Positions 45,548-53,843 of a stretch of DNA of 64,000 nucleotides are shown piece by piece (the first letter of the stretch is position 1; each line of letters starts with the position of its first letter). The stretch comes from an uncultured Roseovarius sp. (lineage in GTDB: Bacteria > Pseudomonadota > Alphaproteobacteria > Rhodobacterales > Rhodobacteraceae), in NCBI RefSeq assembly GCF_913057115.1, contig NZ_CAJXNN010000007.1, forward strand, positions 1-64,000, read 5' to 3'. The notes under the pieces were generated by a model. The model searched no databases and was not told where the DNA came from. It saw only the letters and a program-made list of their open reading frames with translations. The translations under genes were made by a program, and so were the position numbers.

Positions 45548-46261
45548 ATGCGCTGGATTGCCCTTATTGGCCTTGCCGCCCTTGCTGGCTGTGTCTCAAC
45601 CGTGGAGCCACAGCAACCCGCCGAACAACCCCGGCAGGTGCAGACGCAGAAAAAGCCCGAGCCGCCCACCCGCGCCGAGGTGCAGCGATTCTCCACTGTT
45701 GTGAAAACCGTCGAACCCGTGGCCGAGCGCGAGTGCCGCGCCCGCACCGGCGCGGGAACCAACTGTGATTTCCGCATCGTCGTGGATGATCGCCCCAACC
45801 AGCCGGTCAATGCCTACCAGACGCTCGACAAATCCGGTCGCCCGATCCTTGCCTTCACCCTCGCGATGATCTCCGAGGTGCGCAACGCCGATGAACTGGC
45901 CTTCGTCATGAGCCACGAGGCCGCCCACCACATCGAAGGCCACATTCCCCGACAGCAGCAAAACGCCATGGCCGGCGCGGTGCTTCTGGGGGGGCTGGCC
46001 GCCCTCACGGGCGCCGGCAGCGATGGCGTGCGGGTGGCGACCGACCTTGGCGCCTCCGTCGGCGCGCGCAGCTATTCCAAGGACTTCGAGCTTGAAGCCG
46101 ACGCGCTTGGCACGGTGATCACCCGCAAGGCAGGCTACAACCCGGTGCGCGGCGCTGAATTCTTCAACGAAATTCCTGATCCCGGCGACCGCTTCCTCGG
46201 TACACACCCGCCCAATGCACAGCGTATCGAAACCGTCCGCCGCGTCGACGCAAGCCTGTAA
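45548..46261 (+). CDS. M48-family metalloprotease lipoprotein
   Basis: The 237-residue protein has a lipoprotein signal (MRWIALIGLAALAGCVSTVE) and a zinc protease core with HEAAHH (123-128) and the third ligand in ELEADALGTVI (about 177-187). Such proteases (BepA/LoiP-like) are anchored to the outer membrane and take part in envelope quality control. It lacks the TPR domain of BepA. The YigZ-like gene starts 3 nt after its stop. Confidence 0.9.
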   Translation: MRWIALIGLAALAGCVSTVEPQQPAEQPRQVQTQKKPEPPTRAEVQRFSTVVKTVEPVAERECRARTGAGTNCDFRIVVDDRPNQPVNAYQTLDKSGRPILAFTLAMISEVRNADELAFVMSHEAAHHIEGHIPRQQQNAMAGAVLLGGLAALTGAGSDGVRVATDLGASVGARSYSKDFELEADALGTVITRKAGYNPVRGAEFFNEIPDPGDRFLGTHPPNAQRIETVRRVDASL

Positions 46262-46264
46262 CCC

Positions 46265-46621
46265 ATGCGCCAACTGACCGGTGTCATCAGCGACCGGGGC
46301 TCGAAATACGCGGTCTCGGGTGGCCCCGCGCGGGACCGCGCGGGGGTGGATGCTTTCCTGAAAGACCTCAAGAAGGACAAGAAATTCGCCAAGGCCACCC
46401 ATAACACATGGGCCATGCTGATGGCTGATGGCACGCCCTTGAAGGGCGACGATGGCGAATCCGGGGCCGGTATGGTGATCGTCCGGATGCTGGAACGCGC
46501 CGGGCTCACCGACCACGTGATCGTTGTAACCCGTTGGTACGGCGGCAAACATCTGGGCGGCGACCGCTTCCGGCATGTGCAGGATTGCGTCACCGCATAT
46601 CTCGACGATCTCAAGGCTTGA
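46265..46621 (+). CDS. YigZ/IMPACT-family protein
   Basis: The 118 residues cover the conserved N-terminal IMPACT domain (FAKATHNTWAMLMADGTPLK, GDDGESGAGMVIVRML, VTRWYGGKHLGGDRFRHVQD). The C-terminal domain of full-length YigZ is absent, so this is a one-domain form. The biochemical role in bacteria is unclear. It is probably co-transcribed with the protease gene. Its stop codon lies inside a perfect FNR box. Confidence 0.88.
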   Translation: MRQLTGVISDRGSKYAVSGGPARDRAGVDAFLKDLKKDKKFAKATHNTWAMLMADGTPLKGDDGESGAGMVIVRMLERAGLTDHVIVVTRWYGGKHLGGDRFRHVQDCVTAYLDDLKA

Positions 46622-46631
46622 TGCACATCAA
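46618..46631. promoter_or_regulatory. Perfect FNR/FnrL box before the DUF6455 cassette
   Basis: TTGATGCACATCAA matches the FNR consensus TTGAT-N4-ATCAA at every position. It overlaps the yigZ-like stop and is 71 nt before the first cassette ATG. If it acts as a class II site (centred near -41.5), the start of transcription would be near 46666 and the -10 near 46654 (TTAGCC). Confidence 0.8.
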
Positions 46632-46702
46632 GGTTGCTTGGAGACAGATTCGTTAGCCTTTCCGCATGCCCGATCCATGGGCCACAGCAGGAAGGCTTTG
46701 CC

Positions 46703-46969
46703 ATGACCAGCACAACGACCCTCAAGAAACACGCCGCCTTGGTGGACCGGATGGCCACCACCCTCGGCATCGACCTCGAAGAAAAGGCGATGCAAGGCCA
46801 GATCGACTTTGATCAGATCAGCGACGCCGTGATGGCCTGTTCGGGCTGTTCGAACCCCGAAGACTGTACGCATTGGCTTGATGCGCAGCAGGGGCAAACC
46901 GACGCGCCGCCTGACATCTGCCGTAACGCCGATCTCTTTGCGCGCCTGAAGGCGGGAAAACATGCCTGA
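46703..46969 (+). CDS. Small Cys4 protein, DUF6455 type, first of three
   Basis: The 88 residues form two parts: a helical N-terminus (LKKHAALVDRMATTLGIDLE) and a cysteine motif Cys46-x2-Cys49-x5-Cys55-x17-Cys73 followed by x-Asn-Ala. The set of four cysteines could bind zinc or an Fe-S cluster. AGGAAGG precedes the ATG. The next gene starts inside it (8-nt overlap). Preceded by an FNR box. DUF6455 is my best recollection of the family name; the function is unknown. Confidence 0.75.
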   Translation: MTSTTTLKKHAALVDRMATTLGIDLEEKAMQGQIDFDQISDAVMACSGCSNPEDCTHWLDAQQGQTDAPPDICRNADLFARLKAGKHA

Positions 46970-47246
46970 GCCTATCGCTCCGCTCGGCCACCCGCGCCGC
47001 CATTACTGGTTGGTCCAGGGCATGGCCCGCGCCACAGGCCTTGATCTGGCCGAGGCCGTGCGCGACGGGCGCCTTGGTCTGCATGACTGGGCCGATATCG
47101 TCCATAACTGCCGCTCTTGCGGCTGGGCAAATGGATGCGAGCGCTGGCTGGCCAACGATCCCTGTGTCGCAGCCCCGCCGAGCACCTGCCGCAACCACGC
47201 GGCGCTTGCCGCCTTGAAAATCGAACAGGAGCTTGCACAGGCATGA
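46962..47246 (+). CDS. Small Cys4 protein, DUF6455 type, second of three
   Basis: The 94-residue paralogue has the same layout: RHYWLVQGMARATGLDLAEA, then Cys50-x2-Cys53-x5-Cys59 with a following WL, an extra Cys68, and Cys76-x-Asn. It overlaps the gene before by 8 nt and the one after by 4 nt, so all three are translated together. Compared with the first protein it has a ten-residue Pro-rich N-terminal addition. Confidence 0.75.
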   Translation: MPEPIAPLGHPRRHYWLVQGMARATGLDLAEAVRDGRLGLHDWADIVHNCRSCGWANGCERWLANDPCVAAPPSTCRNHAALAALKIEQELAQA

Positions 47247-47533
47247 CCGCTCAACTTTCCCACCTCGGTGACCCGAACCTGCATTTTTGGCTCACACGCT
47301 CGGTGGCGCGTGCCGTGCGGGTCAATCTCTCGGATGCTCTGGCCTCCGGTCAACTTACGCCGACGGGCTATGCCGACATGGTCACCAAATGCCGCCGATG
47401 CCCGCACGCCGAGGCTTGCGCGGCATGGCTGGCTGAAAATGCCGCCGGCGCGCCGGAAGTTCCGGCCCATTGCGCCAATGCCGCCATTCTCAATGACCTG
47501 ATCGCCGAACTGGGGGCGACCAGCCTGCACTGA
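47243..47533 (+). CDS. Small Cys4 protein, DUF6455 type, third of three
   Basis: The 96-residue paralogue (LHFWLTRSVARAVRVNLSDA) has Cys50-x2-Cys53-x5-Cys59-x17-Cys77 and the x-Asn-Ala ending. Its ATG overlaps the previous stop (ATGA). The three copies share layout but are well diverged, so the duplication is old. They could form a hetero-oligomer. Function unknown. Confidence 0.75.
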   Translation: MTAQLSHLGDPNLHFWLTRSVARAVRVNLSDALASGQLTPTGYADMVTKCRRCPHAEACAAWLAENAAGAPEVPAHCANAAILNDLIAELGATSLH

Positions 47534-47549
47534 ACGGCCCGCCTCACGC

Positions 47550-47587
47550 AAAACGCCGCCCCTCCAGCCTGTGCCGGAACGGCGGCG
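47550..47587 (-). terminator. Terminator of the exported DUF7282-like gene
   Basis: Read on the minus strand, CGCCGCC and GGCGGCG pair around a 20-nt loop and are followed by TTTTG. On the plus strand there is no T-run. Confidence 0.6.
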
Positions 47588-47610
47588 CACCGTCATCTTG
47601 TGGGGGCGCG

Positions 47611-48021
47611 TTACTGCGCGGTGATCACTTCCATCACAAGGTCACCATCCACGCGGATCGGGCCATCCTCCTTGGCGCCCAAGGTGTATTCGAAAACGCC
47701 GGTGGACTTGCCACCATCTTCGGCATGCACCATCAGCATCAGCATATCACCGGCGGCCACATCTTCGGTCAGGATCGCGGCCACATCATTGGTCTCGCCC
47801 TTGCGAATGGGCGCATGCCCCACAACCGGACCGGGGGCCATGTCGGCATCCGTGCGGTGCACAACCAGCCAGCCATTCTTTTCGGCAACGATTTTGTCGG
47901 CGCTCACAACGCCGGTTTCAACGGATTGATCCGAGGCCATGACCATCGGCGCGGCGTGGTCGTCGGCAAAGGCCGTGGTGGCGGCCAGCGCGAAAAGTGC
48001 CGTCATGCATGTACGTGTCAT
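47611..48021 (-). CDS. Exported protein with a DUF7282-like domain
   Basis: The 136 residues start with a signal peptide (MTRTCMTALFALAATTAFA), then a beta-rich domain with GWLVVHRTDADMAPGPVVGH and EDGPIRVDGDLV near the end. That pattern resembles DUF7282, known from secreted archaeal and bacterial proteins. It is periplasmic, of unknown function. Assignment is from memory of the motif. Confidence 0.65.
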   Translation of the reverse strand: MTRTCMTALFALAATTAFADDHAAPMVMASDQSVETGVVSADKIVAEKNGWLVVHRTDADMAPGPVVGHAPIRKGETNDVAAILTEDVAAGDMLMLMVHAEDGGKSTGVFEYTLGAKEDGPIRVDGDLVMEVITAQ

Positions 48022-48127
48022 ATCGTATCCCTTTCTATGTTGCTCACACCCCTAGACACGATGGAGCGGGCAGAAAGTTTCAAAGGATGCGAAGCTTTTT
48101 GGATTCTTCTGAAAATGGGGCCGGGGA

Positions 48128-48565
48128 TCAGGCCGCGCCGCGTGCCTCGCGCCGCTTGTGCCAAGCATAAAGCGCCGGGGCGAGGGCATAGTCATAAACC
48201 ACACCCGCCACCTGCCGCACCCCCGGCAGGCCCACAACACGCGCCACCCAGCGATAGCGGGGCATCTCCCGCCACAGAACCAGAAACGCCGGTATGCCTG
48301 CGTAAATCTCGCCATCCTGCATCACGTGCAACCGTTTGGCCGCCTCATCGCGGCTCACACCCCAACGCCCCAGATCACAATCGCTCAGGTCGTCATAGGC
48401 CAAGGGCAGGGCGCGCGCCTCGCTGTAACGTGCATAGTGGTTGATCTCGGTGCTGCACACCGGGCAGTCGCCATTGTATAAAACTCGGGTTTCGTCCTTG
48501 GGCACAACAACCTCCGTGGCTTTGCTTGGTGACATAAGCCCGCGCCGCACAGGGAAAAGCGTCAT
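48128..48565 (-). CDS. DCC-family thiol-disulfide oxidoreductase-like protein (DUF393)
   Basis: The 145 residues contain the DxxCxxC-type signature of the family, YNGDCPVCSTEI (DCPVC), and the typical middle part GIPAFLVLWREMPRYRWVAR. These proteins are thought to be thioredoxin-like. Two starts are possible (48565, or 48535 giving MSPSKATEV); neither has a strong ribosome site. Confidence 0.82.
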   Translation of the reverse strand: MTLFPVRRGLMSPSKATEVVVPKDETRVLYNGDCPVCSTEINHYARYSEARALPLAYDDLSDCDLGRWGVSRDEAAKRLHVMQDGEIYAGIPAFLVLWREMPRYRWVARVVGLPGVRQVAGVVYDYALAPALYAWHKRREARGAA

Positions 48566-48615
48566 TTGGTCCCGGCCCCGATCCCACCCGTTTTATGGCG
48601 GCAGACCCGTCAAAC

Positions 48616-48666
48616 TAAAGCGTTTCACCTTTAGCTGATGTCTCGGGTCAAAGGCGAAACGCTTTA
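48616..48666. repeat. TAAAGCG-type palindromic element, copy B
   Basis: TAAAGCGTTTC (48616) and GAAACGCTTTA (48656) are perfect inverted ends, extended inward by CCTTT / AAAGG with one mismatch. The right arm encodes the last five codons and stop of the methyltransferase gene on the minus strand. Confidence 0.78.
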
Positions 48667-49451
48667 TTTGCGCGATCGGGTTTCCTGACGGCAAAGCTAA
48701 ATCGCCCGGTGGCGAAGAAATGCTCGCCTCGTGCGTCCAAGGCGGCTTGCTCTTCGCCCCAAGCCCGCAGGTCGTCCTCATCAACGCTCCCTTGGCCCTG
48801 AACATAAGCCGTGATGAAGGGCACGATCATTTCTGAATAGCAGCCCTCGTACCTGTCCACGTTCACGATCGGAAAGTAGCTGACGTCCTCAACCACCAGT
48901 CCGGCCTGTCGAAGCCGCTTGTTCAGCGTTCGCGGAAGTTCACTATCTGCACAGTGCGGCGCGAAGGCGGCCAGCACCTTTTTCATCCGATCCGGGTTCT
49001 CACTATGCCAGCAGACGCCACCCCAATCCGTGGCAAGGATCAAACCACGCCCTCCCGGTTTCAATACGCGATGAAATTCCGATAAGAACGAAACGATGTC
49101 CGGCACGTATTCGGCGACCTGCGTGCTGACGGCCACGTCAAAATGGCTGTCCTCCAAGGGCAGCGCCGTGGCGTCGGCACAGCGATATCTAAGCCAGTCA
49201 CATTCACGTCTTTGGTTGGCGCGGTCCACCATCTGCTGTGAAACATCTACGCCGATCACCTCGCCATCCGGGCCGGTTTGCTCGGCAATAGCGGCCGCCA
49301 GAAAACCCGGGCCGCTGCCAATGTCCAGAACATGCTCACCCCGCATAACCGCGATCCTGCGCAGGGTGTCCTCGCGTTGGGCAACCACGTCAGGCCCAAG
49401 ATAAACGGCCTCAAGACGGTCCGCGGCGGCATCGTCATATTCCATGGCCAT
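48648..49451 (-). CDS. SAM-dependent methyltransferase
   Basis: The 267 residues are a class I methyltransferase (Methyltransf_11/25-like): VLDIGSGPGFLAAAI (motif I), EVIGVDVSQQM (acidic motif II), CADATALPLEDSHFDVAVST, and HRVLKPGGRGLILATDWGG. The substrate is unknown; the layout resembles arsenite or ubiquinone/sterol-type methyltransferases but lacks diagnostic cysteines. The final KAFRL and stop come from the palindromic element at 48616. GAGGTG precedes the ATG. Confidence 0.85.
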   Translation of the reverse strand: MAMEYDDAAADRLEAVYLGPDVVAQREDTLRRIAVMRGEHVLDIGSGPGFLAAAIAEQTGPDGEVIGVDVSQQMVDRANQRRECDWLRYRCADATALPLEDSHFDVAVSTQVAEYVPDIVSFLSEFHRVLKPGGRGLILATDWGGVCWHSENPDRMKKVLAAFAPHCADSELPRTLNKRLRQAGLVVEDVSYFPIVNVDRYEGCYSEMIVPFITAYVQGQGSVDEDDLRAWGEEQAALDARGEHFFATGRFSFAVRKPDRANKAFRL

Positions 49452-49755
49452 GGTCTGGCACCTCGAGGTTTCAATTCTTTACAATACCATTGATCGTCGA
49501 AAATTCCCAAAAGCTCATCACCCCCCCCGTGAAAAGAGCCTGTGACCCGCCCGTAGGGTGCGCATTCACTGCGCACCGCGCACGCGGCCGAACCGTACAA
49601 AACCCGCGTACGAAACGTACGAAACGCACCGCGCGCTTTGTTAATTTCCGGGGCCACAGACAAAAATACCGACGCGATACCGACGTGAAACCGACGCGTT
49701 ACAGGCAGCGGTTTTGCCTGTTAACCAAGGGGGTCAGGGCGATTCGGCGAGAAAG
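49452..49755. other. Non-coding gap with CGTACG sites
   Basis: No gene is seen. At 49592-49626 there are three GTAC-centred sites, including the run CGTACGAAACGTACGAAACG, similar to those at 20284 and 58570. The rest is GC-rich without strong hairpins. Confidence 0.6.
49592..49626. repeat. CGTACG palindrome cluster, second site
   Basis: CCGTACAAAAC, CGCGTACGAAAC and CGTACGAAACG follow one another. The shared unit is CGTACRAAAC. Confidence 0.6.
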
Positions 49756-50067
49756 TTAATCGCCGCCCGTCTCCTCGCGCAGCCAAGCCTCCGCATCCGC
49801 CGTGCTGGTGACCTCCTCCCAAGTGATCACCGGCAGGTCATAGGGGTGGCGCTCTTGCAGCATCTCGACCACGGTTTGCACGTGGTCCGCCCGCGTCTTG
49901 AGGGTCAGGGAAACCTCTTCCTCCACCTCCACACGCCCTTGCCAATGAAAAACGCTCTTAACCCCCGGCACGATAGTCCCACAGGCTGCCAAACGCGCTT
50001 GCACAACGGCGCTTGCCAAGTCCTGCGCGATCTCCATATCGGGGCATGTGGTGGTGACATGGATCAT
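49756..50067 (-). CDS. cutA: Divalent-cation tolerance protein CutA
   Basis: The 103 residues are a complete CutA1: MIHVTTTCPDMEIAQDLA, LAACGTIVPGVKSVFHWQG, and ERHPYDLPVITW. CutA proteins are very stable cytosolic trimers, linked to copper tolerance in E. coli but of unclear role. GGGAGGCCAAAG lies before the chosen ATG; the frame continues upstream into rimO but without coding character. Confidence 0.93.
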   Translation of the reverse strand: MIHVTTTCPDMEIAQDLASAVVQARLAACGTIVPGVKSVFHWQGRVEVEEEVSLTLKTRADHVQTVVEMLQERHPYDLPVITWEEVTSTADAEAWLREETGGD

Positions 50068-50195
50068 CTTTGGCCTCCCGGTCTGATTAGACAACAGTCC
50101 ATCATGCAGAAGGGCTTCAGGCAAGCCATATGCTGGGCCGTATCTGAACGACCTGCTGTAACTCTTTGACAGTATTAAGATTGTTTCTCTACGGG

Positions 50196-51569
50196 CTAAC
50201 CCGACAAACGCCCCCAAAGGTCATACTCACCCGCCTCGTCGACCTCGACGCTGACGATATTGCCCACGCTCAGGCCCTCGGTGCCTTCGTCGATAAACAG
50301 GCACCCGTCAATCTCGGGCGCATCGGCCTTGGTGCGGCAGGTGGCGATGCCGTCTTCGTCGATATCGTCGACGATCACCTCTTGCACTGTTCCAACCTTG
50401 GCGGCCAGTTTATCCTCGGAAATCGCCTGCGCCTTTTCCATAAAGCGCTCCCAGCGGTCTTGCTTGACCTCTTCGGGCACATGATCGGGCAGGGCGTTCG
50501 ACCGCGCCCCATCGACGTTTTCATACTTGAAACAGCCCACCCGATCCAAGCGCGCCTCGTCCAGCCAATCCAGCAATGTCTGAAATTCTTCTTCAGTTTC
50601 ACCGGGGTAGCCCACGATGAAGGTCGACCGCAGGGCAATATCCGGGCAATCACGCCGCCACGCGGCAATCTCATCCAGCGTCTTCGCCGCCGCCGCAGGC
50701 CGCGCCATGCGTTTGAGCGTATCGGGGTGCGCATGCTGGAACGGAATATCCAAATAGGGCAGGATCAACCCTTCTGCCATCAGCGGAATAAGCTGCCGCA
50801 CATGCGGATAGGGGTAGACGTAATGCAACCGCACCCAAGCCCCCAAGCTGCCCAAATCCCGTGCCAAATCAGTGATATGCGCGCGATGCCCGCGCTCCTC
50901 GGCATGTTTGATATCGACGCCATAGGCGCTTGTATCCTGGCTGATCACCAGCAATTCGCGGACGCCGTTTTCCACCAGTTTCTCGGCCTCGCGCACAACC
51001 GCATGGGCCGGACGGCTGGCCAGACGACCGCGCATATCGGGGATAATGCAGAACTTGCACTTATGGTTGCAACCCTCTGAAATCTTCAGATAGCTGAAAT
51101 GCCGCGGGGTCAGCTTCACACCGCTGGCTGGCAGCAAATCCACAAAGGGATCGGGCGCAGGCGGCACCGCGCCATGCACCGCGTCCAAAACCTGTTCATA
51201 CTGGTGCGGGCCGGTCACCGCCAGAACCTTGGGATGCGCCCCGGTGATATACTCGGGCTCGGCGCCCAAACACCCGGTGACGATCACCTTGCCGTTGGCA
51301 TCAATCGCCTCGCCAATCGCTTCCAGCGACTCGGCCTTCGCGCTGTCCAGAAACCCGCAGGTATTCACGATCACAGCATCGGCCCCGGAATAATCCGGGC
51401 TGATGCCATAGCCCTCGGCGCGCAGCCGGGTCAAAATCCGCTCACTATCGACAAGCGCCTTGGGACAGCCAAGGCTCACCATGCCAATGGTGGGCTGGCC
51501 CCTGCGCGGGGCCTCGGAAACGCGGGCGCGGGCCAGATCGGGCCGCAAATCGGGGGGATTGGTGCTCAT
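50196..51569 (-). CDS. rimO: Ribosomal protein S12 methylthiotransferase RimO
   Basis: RimO adds a methylthio group to an aspartate of S12. The 457 residues have the N-terminal Fe-S domain ([47 protein letters not shown]), the radical-SAM CNHKCKFC cluster motif, and a C-terminal TRAM domain. SLGCPK(A/N)xVDSE separates it from MiaB. cutA lies 128 nt downstream on the same strand. Confidence 0.95.
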   Translation of the reverse strand: MSTNPPDLRPDLARARVSEAPRRGQPTIGMVSLGCPKALVDSERILTRLRAEGYGISPDYSGADAVIVNTCGFLDSAKAESLEAIGEAIDANGKVIVTGCLGAEPEYITGAHPKVLAVTGPHQYEQVLDAVHGAVPPAPDPFVDLLPASGVKLTPRHFSYLKISEGCNHKCKFCIIPDMRGRLASRPAHAVVREAEKLVENGVRELLVISQDTSAYGVDIKHAEERGHRAHITDLARDLGSLGAWVRLHYVYPYPHVRQLIPLMAEGLILPYLDIPFQHAHPDTLKRMARPAAAAKTLDEIAAWRRDCPDIALRSTFIVGYPGETEEEFQTLLDWLDEARLDRVGCFKYENVDGARSNALPDHVPEEVKQDRWERFMEKAQAISEDKLAAKVGTVQEVIVDDIDEDGIATCRTKADAPEIDGCLFIDEGTEGLSVGNIVSVEVDEAGEYDLWGRLSG

Positions 51570-51672
51570 GCTGGCGCATATAGACCCTCGTGAGGTCTGC
51601 GGGAAGGGAAAACCGGTTGTTGCGCACAGCCGCTCCCCTTACATCTTGGAACAGGTAAAAATGGGGGTCGTC

Positions 51673-53673
51673 ATGCGGTGGCTTTTGCGTCTCGTGGGTT
51701 TGGTCGTTGTTCTGGCCCTTGTTGCTGTGGTCTCGATCATGATGTTGCCGGGCGACCGGATCGCACGCATCGCGTCCGACCAGATATCGTCACTCACGGG
51801 CCGCGAGGTCACGATGCAAGGCGACACCACCGTTAGCTTCTATCCCGTCCTCGGCATCTCCACCGGCCAAGTCACGGTCGCCAATGCGCCGTGGTCCGAT
51901 GCCGGGCCGATGTTCTCCGCCCAAAGCCTCAAGATCGGGGTAGAGCCTCAGGCGCTCTTTGGCGGCGATATCCGTATCACGGGGCTTGAGGCCGTGGGCC
52001 CAAAAATCCTGCTGGAACGCGCCGCGAATGGCGCGGTCAACTGGGAAATCGGGGTTGAGGGCGTGGCCCCTTCAGGCCAAAGCGAAGGAGAAACGGCACC
52101 GGCCATATCCAATCCTCTGGCCCTGACACTGGACCGCGCCCTGATCACCGATGCGGACCTGACCTATGTCGATCACGGCACCGGCGAACGGATCGCCATG
52201 CCGGGGATGGATTTTGATCTTCGCTGGCCTGAATACGAAGGTACCGCCACGTTTGATGCCACCCTGCGCCCTGCTGGTCAGCCCGTGCAGGTTTCCGGGC
52301 ACTTGGACAAGGTGGGCAACTTCATTGCTGGCGGGGTCTCGGCACTTGAGACCACGATAACCGCTCCGGGCGGCAATGTGACATTCACAGGCCGCGCAGG
52401 CGTGCAGCCACAGGTCGCAGGCCAGGTGACAGCAGATTTGAACGACACCGCGCGGTTTATGTCCTCCATGGGCCTTGCCGCGCCGGATATTCCCAAGGGG
52501 CTGGGCCGCGCCATGGGGGCACAGGCCGATGTGACCTTTACTCAAGATATGCGCCTTGCCCTGCGCGATACCACGCTCAACCTTGATAACAACCGGCTGA
52601 CCGGGGCGGCAGATGTCATGCTCGGCGGTGACAAGCCCCGCTTTAATGCGCAACTGAACGCCGGCGCGCTTGATCTGCGCGGCCTTTCGGCCGATGACGG
52701 CGCAGCGGGGTCCGCGGGTGGATCAACCAGTGGTGAGGCGGCCTCTTCCGGTTGGCCGAAAACCCCTATCGACGCAGGCGCGCTGGCGCTGGCCGATGGC
52801 GAAATCGCTCTTGTCGCCGATAGCGTCGATCTGGGCGATTTCAAAGTCGGCAAAACCCGCACTTTGATGACGCTGACCCGCTCGCGCATGGTTTTCGAGT
52901 TGCGCGAATTGCAGGCTTACGATGGCACCATCACCGGGCAATTCGTAATGAACAACCGCTCAGGACTGTCGGTCGGCGGCGATATGGCGGCGCGCGGGAT
53001 CAATCTTGAAACCTTCCTGACCGACGCCATTGACGTGTCACGCTTCGCCGCCAAGGCCGACGGCGATTTGAAATTCCTGGGTGTCGGCAACTCCCTGCAC
53101 GCCATCATGAACAGCCTCTCGGGCGATGGCGCGATCAAAACCGGGCGCGGCGTGATCTCGGGCATCGACCTTGACCGCCTGATGCGCTCGGGCGATGGCA
53201 CCGGGGGCACCACCGTTTTCGACAGCCTCGGGGCCAGTTTCACCATGGAAAACGGCAACCTGCGCAACGATGACCTGTTGATGACCCTTCCCTTGGCCAA
53301 GGCCGAGGGCGAAGGCCGCATCGGGCTTGGGGCGCAGGACATCGATTATCTTATCACACCCGTGCTTCTGGAAGGCGAAAACCGCCGTGGCCTTGCCATC
53401 CCGGTCCGCATTCGCGGCCCTTGGGCCAATCCGCGCATCACGCCGGATCTGGAAAAAGCGATCGACCTCAACCTCAAGGAAGAAAAAGAAAAGCTGGAAC
53501 AGCGCGTGCGCGAGGAACGCAAAGAACTGGAGGCCAAGGCCGAAGAGGAAGTGAACCGCGCGCTTGAAAAGGAACTTGGCGTGACGCGCGAAGACGGGCA
53601 ATCGGTCGAGGATGCGATCAAGGACCGCGCCGAGGATGCACTCAAGGAAGAGCTTTTCAAGCTCTTCGACTAA
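51673..53673 (+). CDS. AsmA family protein
   Basis: The 666 residues begin with one membrane segment (MRWLLRLVGLVVVLALVAVV) and then the long beta-structured AsmA region (GREVTMQGDTTVSFYPVLGI, PQALFGGDIRITGLEAVGP, GQDIDYLITPVLLEG-like end). The C-terminal about 70 residues are a charged coiled coil. AsmA proteins are bridge-like lipid-transfer candidates between the membranes. Start 51673 follows GGGGGTCGTC; an ATG 12 nt upstream is possible. The stop is part of a palindromic element. Confidence 0.85.
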   Translation: MRWLLRLVGLVVVLALVAVVSIMMLPGDRIARIASDQISSLTGREVTMQGDTTVSFYPVLGISTGQVTVANAPWSDAGPMFSAQSLKIGVEPQALFGGDIRITGLEAVGPKILLERAANGAVNWEIGVEGVAPSGQSEGETAPAISNPLALTLDRALITDADLTYVDHGTGERIAMPGMDFDLRWPEYEGTATFDATLRPAGQPVQVSGHLDKVGNFIAGGVSALETTITAPGGNVTFTGRAGVQPQVAGQVTADLNDTARFMSSMGLAAPDIPKGLGRAMGAQADVTFTQDMRLALRDTTLNLDNNRLTGAADVMLGGDKPRFNAQLNAGALDLRGLSADDGAAGSAGGSTSGEAASSGWPKTPIDAGALALADGEIALVADSVDLGDFKVGKTRTLMTLTRSRMVFELRELQAYDGTITGQFVMNNRSGLSVGGDMAARGINLETFLTDAIDVSRFAAKADGDLKFLGVGNSLHAIMNSLSGDGAIKTGRGVISGIDLDRLMRSGDGTGGTTVFDSLGASFTMENGNLRNDDLLMTLPLAKAEGEGRIGLGAQDIDYLITPVLLEGENRRGLAIPVRIRGPWANPRITPDLEKAIDLNLKEEKEKLEQRVREERKELEAKAEEEVNRALEKELGVTREDGQSVEDAIKDRAEDALKEELFKLFD

Positions 53674-53786
53674 AGCGTTCCGCCTTTAACCTGAGGCATC
53701 AGCGGAAGGCGGAACGCGTGCAACGATTGAGCGTTGCGCTGCATTTCGCGAAAATCTGCGATTCAGGTTTTTCGCGAAACGCTTTA
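53671..53786. repeat. TAAAGCG-type palindromic element, copy C
   Basis: TAAAGCG (53671) and CGCTTTA (53780) bound it. Inside are the perfect pair GCGTTCCGCC / GGCGGAACGC and two TTTCGCGAAA palindromes. The TAA at its left end is the AsmA stop codon. It lies between convergent genes (AsmA and gcrA). Confidence 0.75.
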
Positions 53787-53843
53787 ATCCAATGAAATAG
53801 GGGCCACGAAGGCCCCTTTATCAAAACGATCGGACCGTCGGAA

